Source of the DNA: Amycolatopsis pretoriensis
GTDB lineage: Bacteria; Actinomycetota; Actinomycetes; Mycobacteriales; Pseudonocardiaceae
NCBI RefSeq assembly: GCF_900107925.1
Contig: NZ_FNUJ01000006.1
Span: forward strand, 702,712-766,711
Reading direction: 5' to 3'
DNA: 64,000 nucleotides
The first letter of the stretch is position 1. Every line of letters begins with the position of its first letter. Positions 17,565-26,851 of the stretch are shown piece by piece. The notes below the pieces were generated by a model. That model did not search any database. It had not been told where the DNA came from and was given only the letters and a program-made list of their open reading frames with translations. Position numbers and translations under genes: made by a program.

Positions 17565-18128
17565 TCAGGCCGCGCGGGCCCTGCCGTCGACGTGGTGGTA
17601 GCCGCCGCCGTAGAAGACGAGCGCGTGCTCGCCGGTGCCGCGGCTGGTCGCGACCACCCGGCCCAGGAAGATCGAGTGGTCACCGCCCGCGACCACCTCG
17701 GCCAGCTCGCACTCCAGCCAGGCCAGCGCCCCGTTCAGCAGCGGGGCCCCGGTCTTGCCGCCCGGCGTGTAGCCGACGGCCTCGAACTGGGCCATCCCGT
17801 CGGGCCGGCGCCAGTCGGCGAAGTACTTCGACGTGTCCTGCTGGTCCGCCGCGAGGATGTTCACCCCGAACGAGCCGGCCGTGACGATCGCCGCGTGCAT
17901 CCGGGCCGCCTTCGACACGCAGCACAGCACCATCGGCGGTTCCAGCGACACCGACGAGAACGCGTTGGCGGTCATGCCGTGCGCGTCCTCCCCGCCCGCC
18001 GTCAGCACCGTGACCCCGGTGGCGAACTGCGCCATCACCTGCCGCAGTCCCGGCTGCGCCGAGAGGCCGCGGCGTGCCGGCGACTTGGGCAGCCGCTTCA
18101 GCACGGGGGGATCGGATTCGTAGCCCAC
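17565..18128 (-). CDS. Flavin reductase (SgcE6-like)
   Basis: A 187-residue FMN/FAD reductase of the HpaC/RutF type that supplies reduced flavin to two-component monooxygenases. Landmarks are FATGVTVLT, GMTANAFSSVSLEPPMVL and GSFGVNILA, and a C-terminal GGDHSIFLGRV segment. The start is GTG, two bases after the thioesterase stop, with GGGA upstream. Nine-membered enediyne clusters carry such a reductase (E6) as part of the conserved set. The likely client is the monooxygenase at 1392-2621. Confidence 0.92.
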   Translation of the reverse strand: MGYESDPPVLKRLPKSPARRGLSAQPGLRQVMAQFATGVTVLTAGGEDAHGMTANAFSSVSLEPPMVLCCVSKAARMHAAIVTAGSFGVNILAADQQDTSKYFADWRRPDGMAQFEAVGYTPGGKTGAPLLNGALAWLECELAEVVAGGDHSIFLGRVVATSRGTGEHALVFYGGGYHHVDGRARAA

Positions 18129-18130
18129 TT

Positions 18131-18580
18131 TCAGACTCCCTTGCCGTTGACCGCGGCCGTCGCGTAGGGAACCAGCGCGTCGCGCAGCTGCTCGGGGACC
18201 CGGGACGGCACGGTGGCCGTGTTGGGCCCGCGCATGCAGGCGATCCGCTGCCGTCCCCGGGCCACCAGCACTTCGCCCTCCGCACGCAGGTGGACGTAGT
18301 CGAACGCGAACTGGATCTGCGTCGAGGTGAGCTCCTCCAGCCGCAGCCGGATGGACAGCTCGTCGAACGCGGTGATCTCGGCGAAGAACTCGCACTCCAC
18401 CTTGAGGGTGAACAGCTTGAGGTCGTGGCGGACCTCTTCGAGCACCGCCGGGGCCTTCTCCTTGAGGAACATCTCGCGGCACCGGCCCTGCCAGCGCACG
18501 TAGTTCACGTAGTAGACGTTGCCCACCAGGTTGGTCTCTTCGAAGCCGACCGTGTGGCGGATCTCGTAGTAGTCGGACAT
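18131..18580 (-). CDS. tebC: Enediyne hotdog thioesterase (E10/TebC)
   Basis: A 149-residue 4-hydroxybenzoyl-CoA thioesterase-type hotdog protein. The stretch GFEETNLVGNVYYVNYVRWQ (residues 12-31) is characteristic of the thioesterases that always accompany enediyne synthases (CalE7, SgcE10). It releases the nascent polyene from the synthase's carrier domain. The ATG lies two bases after the synthase stop, consistent with coupled production of the two partners. This gene plus the synthase are the diagnostic pair for an enediyne cluster. Confidence 0.96.
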   Translation of the reverse strand: MSDYYEIRHTVGFEETNLVGNVYYVNYVRWQGRCREMFLKEKAPAVLEEVRHDLKLFTLKVECEFFAEITAFDELSIRLRLEELTSTQIQFAFDYVHLRAEGEVLVARGRQRIACMRGPNTATVPSRVPEQLRDALVPYATAAVNGKGV

Positions 18581-18582
18581 CC

Positions 18583-21500
18583 TCAGTTCCCCTCTGCGTG
18601 GAGCACGGCGAAGACGATCGGGTCGGTCCGGTCGTTGACGGTGGTCGACCAGGTGGCGATCCGGGCCCCGCCGGAGGCGAGCAGCGCCCACCCGTCGGCG
18701 TCGACCTGGCGCACGGTGAGGGCCTGCGTCATCGAGCCGGTCTTGCGGACGCACTCCAGCGCGCTCCAGACCCGCGTGTTGGCCACGCTGATCGGTTCGC
18801 CGGTGTCCGCCGCCAGCAGCCGGCCGAGGGCGAGGAGCTCTTCGCCCAGCAGCCCGGCCCAGTCCTCTTCCGTGCGTTCGATCGCCGTCTCGATGTCGCA
18901 GGCGACCTGGTCGGCGCCGGCGACGACGAGGGTCAGCTCCGAGGTGTGCGACGCGTTGACGTGCACGCCGCCGTCGCACTCCGGCTTGCCGTCGGGGCGG
19001 TAGCGGACCTCGACCGGCTTGTCGAGCGCGCGCCCCGCGGCGAGCGCGGTCTGCGCCCTCCGCTCGGCGATGCCCTCCGCCGGGCGCCCGGCCGGGTCCG
19101 GCTCGAGCACCACCGACCGCGTTCCGCCGAGCAGCCGCTCGCACGCACGCTCCAGGTAGGACCCGAGCATCGACGGGACCCACGGGCCCGCGCCGTCGCG
19201 CTTGCGGACCGCGCGCAGCTTCAGGCCTTCCCAGCGCTCGACCAGCGTCCCGTCCGGGTTGCGCACGTCGAGGTCGTAGACGTAGCTGTCGCCGTCCTGG
19301 AGGCGTTCCTTCGCGTCCAGCAGGACGTACTCGTCGTGCTGCTTGCCCGGCTCGGCCAGGTACAGCTTCTCGATGCCCTGCGGCAGCAGCGTCGCGTCGG
19401 GGACGCAGCACTGGATCGCGTGCATCATCGCGTCCCGGGTGCCGGGGTCGGCCAGCAGCCGCTCCTGCGGGAGGAACGGCGCGAACCAGTAGTGGTCCGC
19501 GTTCGTCGAGATCTCGGCGACGGCGTGCCGGGCGCTCGCCCGCTGGTAGCCGAGGACCCGCTGGAACCGCTTGCCCTGGAACAGGACCGAGCCGTAGAGC
19601 TCGCTGATCGGCTCCACCGGGACCGGCGGCAGCGCGACGTCACGCGGGACGCACTCGCCGATCCGGTCCGGCCGGGCGAAGCTCAGCCGCGCCTTGAAGT
19701 GGTCGGCGCTGAAGCCGGTCTCGTCGCTGCGGATCACGACGTCGACGGTGTCGGCGTCGCGGGCCAGCGTGGCCAGCCGGACCGTGGTCGACCCGCCCGG
19801 CGAGACGATGATCGGCCGGAGGAACTCGACGTCCGACAGCACCGGGGTGCCGGTGCGGTCCAGCGTCGCCGCCGCGGCCTGCGTCATGGCCTCCATGCCG
19901 AGCACCGCCGGGAACAGCAGCTGCCCGTCGAGCAGGTGGTCGGTCAGGTACGGGTCGGCACCGTCGGAGAGGTCGGCCTCGGTGATCAGCTCGACACCCG
20001 GGTAGTGCACGACCGCGCGGTCGACGAACCGGGTGAGCGGCAGCTCCCGCTTCTGGATCGGCAGCGTGGCCAGGCCCGACGTGCGGCCGCAGACCACCAG
20101 CACCGGCGGCGCGGCCGGGTCGGCCAGCACCTGGCGGAGGATGGTGATGCCCTCCTCGGTCGGGATCGGCGTGATGCCGTCGCGCATCAACGCGCTGACC
20201 ACGCCGAGTTTCTCGCCCATGCCGGTGCCCGACCAGACCGACCACTCCAGCGCGATCGCCCGCGCCTGCGGGTGTTCCTGGCCGAAGCGCAGGGTCAGCT
20301 CGGTCATCCAGTCGTTCGCCGTGGCGTAGTGCGCTTCACCGCGCAGGCCCGCCCGGCCGATGATGCTGCCGAAGGTGACCAGGAGCTTGATCTTGTCCTG
20401 GTCGACGGCGGCGAGCACCGCGTTGAGCCCGCCGATCTTCGGGGCGAGGGTCTTGCGGAAGCTGTCCTCGGTCAGGGAGAAGAGGGCGGCCGGCTCGTTG
20501 CGGCCCGCGCCGTGGAGGATCGCCGTGACCGGGCCGAGCTCGGCCTGGACCCGGGCGACCGCCTCGGCGATCTGCGGGGCGCTGGTGACGTCGGCGCGCT
20601 CGTAGCGGTAGCGGATGCCCGCCGCCTCCATGCGGTCGAGGTTCTCCGCCAGCTCGGTGTCGGACTCGGGGTCCGACCGGCCGAGCAGGGCCAGCCGCGC
20701 TCCCGAGTCCTTGGCCAGCGCCAGCGCGCTTTCCGCGGTGATGCCCTTGCCGCCACCGGTGACGAGCAGGACGTCGGTCGAGTCCAGCGAGTCGCGGATC
20801 GGGCCGGGCTTCGGCGCGGCCAGCGCCGACAGCCGCGGCACCGTGCGGCCGCCGTCGGCGCCGTAGCGGGCTTCGGTGAAGTCCGTGGTCGCGGCGACCT
20901 CGGCCACCACGGTGGACACGGCCGAAGCGAGCTCGTCGGCACCCGAAGGCGTCGGGTCCGCGAAGTCGATGATCGTCGTCTTCGCCGAGGGGTCCTCGAG
21001 CCGCAGGGTGCGGGCCAGGCCGGCGGCGCCGTAGCCGTGGTGCACGACCACGAAGCGCGTGCCGTTGGGAGCGGCCATGACGGCGCGGCCGGCGTCGAGG
21101 AACAACCCGACGTGGCTCGAGTCGCAGTCCGCGGGCAGGCAGAGCAGCACGCCGTCCCCGGAGCCGGACGCGGCGAGCGCGGCCTTCAGCGGTTCGGCCA
21201 GCGGGTGCCGCGGCGTCGAGAAGACCTGCCACTCGGCGCGCCCGGCACCCGGCGTCAAGTCCGCGGTGGGCCGCGGCGCGGGCACGTACTCGACCGCGAA
21301 CGGCCGGACCCACGGGCCGACACCAGGAGCCTCGCCGACGTGGGTGTCGGTCGGTTTGGCCGTCTGCGCCAGCTCGTCGATCATCTCGGCGAGCTCACCG
21401 AGGCACACGGTCGCGAAGTTCGGCATGCCCTCCAGGGCGGGCCGGCCCAGCGCCCGGGTGACGTCGTTGACCAGCTGCCCGACCGTGATCGACGACAGGT

Positions 21501-24411
21501 GCAGGTCGTCGAGCGGGTGGGTGTCGGCGGTGACGGCTTCCAGGGGCAGCTCGACGCGCTCGGCGGCGAGCTTGCGCAGCAGGTCCAGCGTCGAACCGGA
21601 GTCGCCTTCCGCGGTGCCGGCGTCGGCCTCGGCGGCCTGGGCCTTCTCCGCGGCCAGTTCGGCGGCCAGCTCGCTGTCGATCGACGGCGCCGCCTCGCAG
21701 GGGCTGGCGAGGAAGCTGAACTCGCCGTCGGCGGGCAGGGCCCGCACGACGCGGCCTTCGAACAGCGCGTCGGTCGTGATCGGGGCGCCGAGCGCGAAGG
21801 CTGCGCCGACGATCCGGAGCAGGGCCTGCAGCGACGCGTTGTCCGTGTCGATCGCGAGCACCGGGGTGTCCGGGGCGATCTCCTCGAAGAGCCCGGTCAG
21901 CACCCGGCCGGGACCGACCTCGACCACCAGGTCGCTGCGCTCGGCCACCTTGGCGGCGGCTTCGCGGAAGCGGACCGGCAGCACGATCTGGTCGCGCAGC
22001 AGCTCGGGCAGGTTCTCGGCGGCGTGCAGCACGTCGCCGCTGACCGTCGAGACGACCGGGCGTTCCAAGCGGGCGAAGGCGAACTCGCCGAGCTTCTCGG
22101 TCATGGCGTTCGCGGCCGGCTCGACGGCCGGCGAGTGGAAGGCGTGCGAGACCTTGATGCGGGTCGCGCCGACGCCCTGGGCCTTGGCGCGCGCGACGAT
22201 CTTGTCGATCGCCCCGGCCGGCCCGGAGATGACGGTCTGCTCGGGCGCGTTGTAGCCGGCGATGACGACGTCGTCGCCCAGCCCCAGCTCTTCGACGCGG
22301 CCGGGCGAAGCGGCGACCCCGGCCATCGCGCCGGTGCCGTCGCCGGTCGTCGTGGCCATCACCTTGCCGCGCACCTTCGCCAGGTCCAGCAGCCCGCGCT
22401 CGTCGAGCGCGCCGCCCCAGTGCAGGGCGGTCAGCTCGCCGAGACTGTGGCCGGTGGCGGTCGAGGCCTCGATGCCGAAGGAACGCAGCACGCGCAGCGC
22501 GGCCAGCGAACCGGTGACGATCCGCGGCTGGGCCACCTCGGTGGCGACCTGGTCGCCGCTGGCCGGCAGGCCCGCGGCGCGGAAGATCTCGTCGGCCGCG
22601 GTGAACCGGCGGCGCAGGGCGCTGTCGCCGCCGCGTCCGGAACCCTGACCCGGGAACAGGTAACCGATCTTCGGCGCGGTGCCGCGGCTGCTCGAGAAGA
22701 TGCCGTCGGTCGAGTCGAAGACCGCGTCACCGGACTCGAGCTGCTCGAGGAGCTTCGTCAGCTTCCGCTCGGCGTGCTCCGGGTTGGCCGCGACGACCGC
22801 GGCGCGCACCGAGCGGCCGGCCAGCTTCCCGGCCAGCTCGCCGGCGAGGTCGGTCAGCTCGGCGAACGACAGCTTCGGCACGACCTCCAGCGTCGCGGCG
22901 ATGTCACCGCGCAGGGTCGCGACGTCGTCGGCGTCGAACAGCAGCAGTTCGGCGTCCTGCCGGCCGGCCACCAACGTCCGGGCCCGCTCGTCGAGCTCGC
23001 GGCGGCGGGCCGCGGTCGGCGCCTCGGTGACCGTGACGTGGGAGTTGATGCCACCGAAGCCCATCGCCGAGACCCCGGCGCGGACGGGCTGGTCCTCAGG
23101 CCAGAGCGACGCGTCACGCGGGACGTACATCCGCGCCGACGTGCCGGTCAGCGACTCGTGCGGCTCGTAGTGGCCGGTGGCGGGCGGGATGACCTGGTGG
23201 TAGACCGCCAGCGTCGCCTTGATCAGGCCGGCGACCCCGGCCGCGGCCTTGGTGTGCCCGATGTTGCCCTTGATGGTCGACAGCGCGGCCTGCTTGGCCA
23301 GCGGGTCGGCGTCGCGGCGGGCGGTGGACAGCGCCTCGATCTCGGTGGCGTCGCCCAGCGCGGTGCCGGTGCCGTGGCCCTCGAAGTAGGAGACGGTCTC
23401 GACGCCGTAGCCCGCGCGGTCGTAGGCGCGCTTGAGGGCCAGCCGGTGCCCGGCGGCCTCGGGCCGGGTGATGCCGCCCTTGCCGTCGGAGGAGACGCCC
23501 CAGCCGCCGATCGAGGCGTAGATCCGCTTGCCCTGCTCCAGCGCGTCGCTCTCGCGCATCAGGACGAGCATGCCCGAGCCCTCGCCGGGCCAGAAGCCGT
23601 TGGAGTCGGCGTCGTAGACCTTCATCTCGCGCTTGGCCAGCGCGCCGGTCTTGGCGAAGCCGATCACCTCGAACGGGTCGATCGAGAGGTCGACGCCGCC
23701 GGCGATGGCGAGGTCGAGGTCGCCCTGGGCGAGCGCGTTGGCCGCGGTCACCACGGACAGCAGCGAAGAGGAGCAGGCGCCGTCGACGGTGTACCCGCCG
23801 CCGGCGAAGTCGAAGTGGTTGCAGACGCGGCCGGCGATGGTGTTCGCCAGCCCACCGGCGAGGGTGTCCTCGTTGATCTCGGGGAACGGCTCCTTGTACT
23901 GGATCTCCAGTTCCCGCAGGAAGGACGCGGTCTCCTCGTCCTCCCAGCCGCGGGAGCTCAGCGCCGCCGCGACCGTGCGGCGGACGTACGGCCAGCGCAG
24001 CCGCATGATGTTGGCGCGGGAGAACTCGCCGGTGAGGCTGTTGCCGATGACGACACCGGTGTTCTGCCGCGGCGCGCCCTCACCTTCGCCGAAGCCGGCG
24101 TCCGCGAGGGCCGCGGCGGCGACGTCGAGGGCGAGCCAGTGCGTCGTGTCGGTCGCCCGGAACGTGCTGCCGGCGACCTTGTGCGCCACCCGGTCGAACT
24201 CGTAGTCCCGCAGTACCGCCGCCTTCTGCGCGTAGAAGCGGTCCGGCGCCTTCGGGTCGGGCGAGTAGTAGTCCGCCCGGTTCATCCGCTCGTCCGGCAG
24301 CCTGCGGAACGCCCGGCGCCCGGCCAGTACGTTTTCCCAGAGCTCCTCCGGAGAACTCGCGTCGGGGTACCGGAGACCGATACCGACGATCGAAATCCGC
24401 TCTACGCTCAT
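18583..24411 (-). CDS. pksE: Enediyne iterative polyketide synthase
   Basis: A 1942-residue iterative type I synthase with the enediyne-specific order KS-AT-ACP-KR-DH-PPTase. KS: Cys213 in DGACSSS, His346 in EGHGTGT, His386 in GNIGHTK. AT: Ser656 in GHSLGEL and His759 in SHAFHS. ACP: Ser974 in LHLSSIT. KR: nucleotide loop GGGKGI near 1219, Ser1349, Tyr1362 and Asn1366. DH: His1492 in DHLLDGQLLFP. C-terminal phosphopantetheinyl transferase: CDIE near 1838 and WSALECVRK near 1882. It builds a linear polyene that accessory proteins turn into the enediyne core. The start at 24411 matches the conserved KS N-terminus; the frame runs open further upstream, but that part is low-complexity. Confidence 0.97.
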   Translation of the reverse strand: MSVERISIVGIGLRYPDASSPEELWENVLAGRRAFRRLPDERMNRADYYSPDPKAPDRFYAQKAAVLRDYEFDRVAHKVAGSTFRATDTTHWLALDVAAAALADAGFGEGEGAPRQNTGVVIGNSLTGEFSRANIMRLRWPYVRRTVAAALSSRGWEDEETASFLRELEIQYKEPFPEINEDTLAGGLANTIAGRVCNHFDFAGGGYTVDGACSSSLLSVVTAANALAQGDLDLAIAGGVDLSIDPFEVIGFAKTGALAKREMKVYDADSNGFWPGEGSGMLVLMRESDALEQGKRIYASIGGWGVSSDGKGGITRPEAAGHRLALKRAYDRAGYGVETVSYFEGHGTGTALGDATEIEALSTARRDADPLAKQAALSTIKGNIGHTKAAAGVAGLIKATLAVYHQVIPPATGHYEPHESLTGTSARMYVPRDASLWPEDQPVRAGVSAMGFGGINSHVTVTEAPTAARRRELDERARTLVAGRQDAELLLFDADDVATLRGDIAATLEVVPKLSFAELTDLAGELAGKLAGRSVRAAVVAANPEHAERKLTKLLEQLESGDAVFDSTDGIFSSSRGTAPKIGYLFPGQGSGRGGDSALRRRFTAADEIFRAAGLPASGDQVATEVAQPRIVTGSLAALRVLRSFGIEASTATGHSLGELTALHWGGALDERGLLDLAKVRGKVMATTTGDGTGAMAGVAASPGRVEELGLGDDVVIAGYNAPEQTVISGPAGAIDKIVARAKAQGVGATRIKVSHAFHSPAVEPAANAMTEKLGEFAFARLERPVVSTVSGDVLHAAENLPELLRDQIVLPVRFREAAAKVAERSDLVVEVGPGRVLTGLFEEIAPDTPVLAIDTDNASLQALLRIVGAAFALGAPITTDALFEGRVVRALPADGEFSFLASPCEAAPSIDSELAAELAAEKAQAAEADAGTAEGDSGSTLDLLRKLAAERVELPLEAVTADTHPLDDLHLSSITVGQLVNDVTRALGRPALEGMPNFATVCLGELAEMIDELAQTAKPTDTHVGEAPGVGPWVRPFAVEYVPAPRPTADLTPGAGRAEWQVFSTPRHPLAEPLKAALAASGSGDGVLLCLPADCDSSHVGLFLDAGRAVMAAPNGTRFVVVHHGYGAAGLARTLRLEDPSAKTTIIDFADPTPSGADELASAVSTVVAEVAATTDFTEARYGADGGRTVPRLSALAAPKPGPIRDSLDSTDVLLVTGGGKGITAESALALAKDSGARLALLGRSDPESDTELAENLDRMEAAGIRYRYERADVTSAPQIAEAVARVQAELGPVTAILHGAGRNEPAALFSLTEDSFRKTLAPKIGGLNAVLAAVDQDKIKLLVTFGSIIGRAGLRGEAHYATANDWMTELTLRFGQEHPQARAIALEWSVWSGTGMGEKLGVVSALMRDGITPIPTEEGITILRQVLADPAAPPVLVVCGRTSGLATLPIQKRELPLTRFVDRAVVHYPGVELITEADLSDGADPYLTDHLLDGQLLFPAVLGMEAMTQAAAATLDRTGTPVLSDVEFLRPIIVSPGGSTTVRLATLARDADTVDVVIRSDETGFSADHFKARLSFARPDRIGECVPRDVALPPVPVEPISELYGSVLFQGKRFQRVLGYQRASARHAVAEISTNADHYWFAPFLPQERLLADPGTRDAMMHAIQCCVPDATLLPQGIEKLYLAEPGKQHDEYVLLDAKERLQDGDSYVYDLDVRNPDGTLVERWEGLKLRAVRKRDGAGPWVPSMLGSYLERACERLLGGTRSVVLEPDPAGRPAEGIAERRAQTALAAGRALDKPVEVRYRPDGKPECDGGVHVNASHTSELTLVVAGADQVACDIETAIERTEEDWAGLLGEELLALGRLLAADTGEPISVANTRVWSALECVRKTGSMTQALTVRQVDADGWALLASGGARIATWSTTVNDRTDPIVFAVLHAEGN

Positions 24412-24669
24412 GCCACCGCACTCCCACTGGCTCTCGAGCCCCGTATCACCGGAACCATCAGGTCCCCGCTGTCCTCCGGCGCGGGAACGGGGTCCTGCGC
24501 CGGTCTGTCGTCCTCGGGCGGCGGCGGCGCCGCTGCCCGGGTTACCCGGCCCGTCGGGCCGCCGGGATCCAGCATCTCCCGGGCGGCGCGGACCGTCTTC
24601 TTTCTCCCTGCCCCCGGACCGCACGTCAGCACGCTGGGACAACGATTTTCTTTGTCTACTGTGGACTGG
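24412..24669 (-). promoter_or_regulatory. Upstream region of the synthase gene
   Basis: About 258 bp between the mycothiol-transferase-like gene and pksE. The DNA is GC-rich and encodes only low-complexity proline-rich frames, except for a less GC-rich stretch (24638-24665, ACGATTTTCTTTGTCTACTG) that could hold a promoter. No AAACGCAYG site was found here. Confidence 0.3.
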
Positions 24670-25467
24670 TCAGGCGTTGAACTGCCCGGGACGGCGGCCC
24701 TGGCCGGCCGGCCCGCGGTAAGCCTGGGCGATGTCGAGCCACTGGTCGGCCAGCGTGCCCTTCGCCCGGATGTCGAGGTCGTAGCGGTGCCGCCGCCGCG
24801 TGACGAGCAGGCAGAAGTCCTCGGCGCTGCCGCTGACCCGCTGGGTCGCGTCGGCCGGGCCGAACGTCCAGAGCGCGCCCGAGGGCGCGGTGAGCTCGAA
24901 CCGGAACTCCTCCGCGGGCGGCGTCAGGTTCCGCGCCTCGTAGCCGAAGTCCCGGACCCGCACGGCGAACCCGGCCAGGTGCTTGATCCGGTCGGTGCGC
25001 TCGCGGCGGACGCCGAGCGCGTCGGCGACGTCCTGGCCGTGGGCGAACAGCTCCATCATCCCCGCGCAGGCCAGCACGTACGGCGGCAGCGGGTTGACCA
25101 GCCACGGCACCAGCTGGTCGCCGGGCACGGCGGCGAGGGCCTTGATGCCCGCGTCGCGCTCGGCGCGCCAGCGGCTCAGCAGCACCTCGGCCGGGTCGTG
25201 GATGAACTCCTGCAGCGCGCCTTCGACGGCTTGCTCGAAGCCGATGGACGCGACCGCCTTGGTCATCTGGACGAAGGCTTCCGGCTGCGCGGCCGAGAGG
25301 CCGGCGATCCGGAAGATGAACGCGAGGTGCGCGATCTGGTGCTTGACCGCCCAGCCCGGCGCCGCGGTCGGGGTGTCCCACCCCGCTTCGGGCAGCCCGG
25401 CGACGAGCGCGTCCACCTCGGCGGCCTCGGCGGTCAAGTCGGCGATCACGGCCGTGGTGTCAGTCAC
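24670..25467 (-). CDS. Mycothiol-dependent transferase-like protein (MDMPI/DinB fold)
   Basis: A 265-residue protein of the mycothiol-dependent maleylpyruvate isomerase-like family (TIGR03084 type). The metal-site residues are present: His in APGWAVKHQIAHL and the Glu/His pair in MELFAHGQD. The C-terminal domain has the stretch FRFELTAPSGALWTFGP. Family members use mycothiol, the actinobacterial thiol, for isomerisation or conjugation. Inside an enediyne cluster a thiol-handling enzyme might act in core maturation or protection, but this is inference. GTG start with AGAGGA upstream. A clear but degenerate paralogue lies at 40506-41168. Confidence 0.87.
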   Translation of the reverse strand: MTDTTAVIADLTAEAAEVDALVAGLPEAGWDTPTAAPGWAVKHQIAHLAFIFRIAGLSAAQPEAFVQMTKAVASIGFEQAVEGALQEFIHDPAEVLLSRWRAERDAGIKALAAVPGDQLVPWLVNPLPPYVLACAGMMELFAHGQDVADALGVRRERTDRIKHLAGFAVRVRDFGYEARNLTPPAEEFRFELTAPSGALWTFGPADATQRVSGSAEDFCLLVTRRRHRYDLDIRAKGTLADQWLDIAQAYRGPAGQGRRPGQFNA

Positions 25468-25564
25468 CTGTCTGTCCTCTCACCGGTGCGACGTCTGTAA
25501 CAACCGGGGCTCCGCCCCGGGCCGGGGGCTCCGCCACCCGGACCCCCGAAAAATGGTTGGTAGG

Positions 25565-25623
25565 GACGGCGGCCGCTGCGGGTGGCGGGGGTAAGGGGGA
25601 GCCACCTCGCGGCGGCCGCCGTC
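25565..25623 (-). terminator. Long imperfect hairpin after the CMD gene
   Basis: Arms of about 22 bases (25565-25586 and 25601-25623, core ACGGCGGCCGC) pair with few mismatches around a 14-nt loop. It lies in the 254-bp gap between the CMD-family gene and the mycothiol-transferase-like gene. A smaller CCGGGGC-TCC-GCCCCGG hairpin follows near 25504-25520. It is probably a terminator. Confidence 0.6.
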
Positions 25624-25721
25624 CGGGTCGGATCGGGTTCCGGCCGGGGTGGCGTCACGGACCGGAGTTTCGTTGCGTCCCGGTGCTGCGCGCCCCGGCG
25701 GGCGATCCGACCTTTCGATCA

Positions 25722-26780
25722 TCACCCGCGCCGACCTGCGGAGTCTTCTCTTCGCGGGCGGTGCGGCAGCCGCTCACCGGCCGCCACGGCCGCCGTGAGA
25801 GCCGCCCACGACACCAGCTCCACCAGGGCCCGATCGTCCGTCCTTTCCGGACGGACGCCGGCGTCGGCCTGGTACGCCGCCTTGGCGGTGAAGAGCGCCA
25901 GCCGCCCCGCCGCGCGCTCGTGTTCCGGCAGTTCGGCGAGCACCGGCTCGGCCCACGCGCGGCTGAGCCCAGGTGGTTTCCCGTCCCACGCCTTGACTTC
26001 CCGGCGGACGAGCTCCCGGACGCGGGACGGCACCGACCGTTCCCCGGCCGCCTCGATCGCCGCCGTGGCGCGCGCGAAGGCGTCGGCCAGGGTACCGCCC
26101 GGCGGCGCCCAGCCCGGGCCGTCGGTGGCGGCCGCCGGCAGCAGCCCCAGTGCCGCCCCGGCCGGGGGCACGGCCCCCGGCTTGAGCAGGTATCCCAGTA
26201 CCGTCTTGGCTTTCGCGCGTGCCTGCGGCGGCACGGCGTCCGGCAGAGGCGACGGGCCGAGGAACACGCTCACCATCCGGTTGAGGTAGTGGAACGCCAC
26301 GGCGACGGCGGTGAACTCGGCAGCGGTGTCGGCGGGAACGTCGGCCGGCAACCGGCCCTCGCCCCGCGCCCACGCCGCCAGCGCGCGGGTGTCCCGATCC
26401 TGGATCGCTTGCGTGTCACCGGCTTCGATGGCCGCGGCGGCGTCGGGTTCACCGAGCGAGCCGAGCGCCATGCCGTGCACTTCGACGCAGTACGGGCAGG
26501 AGTTAGCCGCCGACACCGCGGCCGCGACGACTTCCTTGTCCGCCCGGCTCGCCGTCCCGGCCGCGACGAGCGACTCCCGCAGCACCAGCCAGGCGGCGGC
26601 GAGCACGTCCGGCGCGGCCGAGTGCAGCGCGATCGGCGGGGCGAGCATCCCGAAGTCCCGTTCCACCTGCCGGTAGACGTCCCGCACGAGCCCCCGCGCC
26701 CGCCGCGGCCGCACGGCTTCGACGTGGTTGATGTCCCGCAAGGTCCGCCGCAGGGCGAACCGCACCAGTCCGGGCGCCAT
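25722..26780 (-). CDS. Carboxymuconolactone decarboxylase-family protein
   Basis: A 352-residue AhpD/CMD-superfamily protein, about twice the usual length. The redox motif SCPYCVEVH is near residues 94-102. An N-terminal region of about 85 residues precedes it and a long helical C-terminal half follows. GAGGAGG lies six bases before the ATG. It follows the GMC oxidoreductase but is separated by a strong hairpin, so its level may differ from that of the operon upstream. Proteins of this family occur near enediyne genes, but the role is not established. Confidence 0.82.
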   Translation of the reverse strand: MAPGLVRFALRRTLRDINHVEAVRPRRARGLVRDVYRQVERDFGMLAPPIALHSAAPDVLAAAWLVLRESLVAAGTASRADKEVVAAAVSAANSCPYCVEVHGMALGSLGEPDAAAAIEAGDTQAIQDRDTRALAAWARGEGRLPADVPADTAAEFTAVAVAFHYLNRMVSVFLGPSPLPDAVPPQARAKAKTVLGYLLKPGAVPPAGAALGLLPAAATDGPGWAPPGGTLADAFARATAAIEAAGERSVPSRVRELVRREVKAWDGKPPGLSRAWAEPVLAELPEHERAAGRLALFTAKAAYQADAGVRPERTDDRALVELVSWAALTAAVAAGERLPHRPRREDSAGRRG

Positions 26781-26800
26781 CGTTCCTCCTCGAGAAATGG

Positions 26801-26836
26801 CGAACTCGCGCTCCCGGGAACCCAGGAGCGCGAGTT
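26801..26836 (-). terminator. Strong hairpin between GMC and CMD genes
   Basis: Arms CGAACTCGCGCTCC (26801-26814) and its exact complement (26823-26836) extend inward with one mismatch to a 2-4-nt loop. It starts 16 bases past the GMC stop and ends 20 bases before the CMD start. It could terminate the E2-E9 operon or attenuate read-through into the CMD gene. Confidence 0.7.
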
Positions 26837-26851
26837 CGAAGTACCCGTGCA

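Noticed and set aside
24408..24632. A 74-codon minus-strand frame whose stop overlaps the pksE start (ATGA)
   Set aside because: The overlap is suggestive, but the start is a GTG without a ribosome site and the protein is proline-rich low complexity. It is treated as a leader region.
18598..25500. A 2300-codon open frame on the plus strand opposite the synthase
   Set aside because: It mirrors pksE codon for codon, has Arg/Val/Gly/Asp-rich shadow composition and no domain. Long antisense frames are a by-product of high GC.
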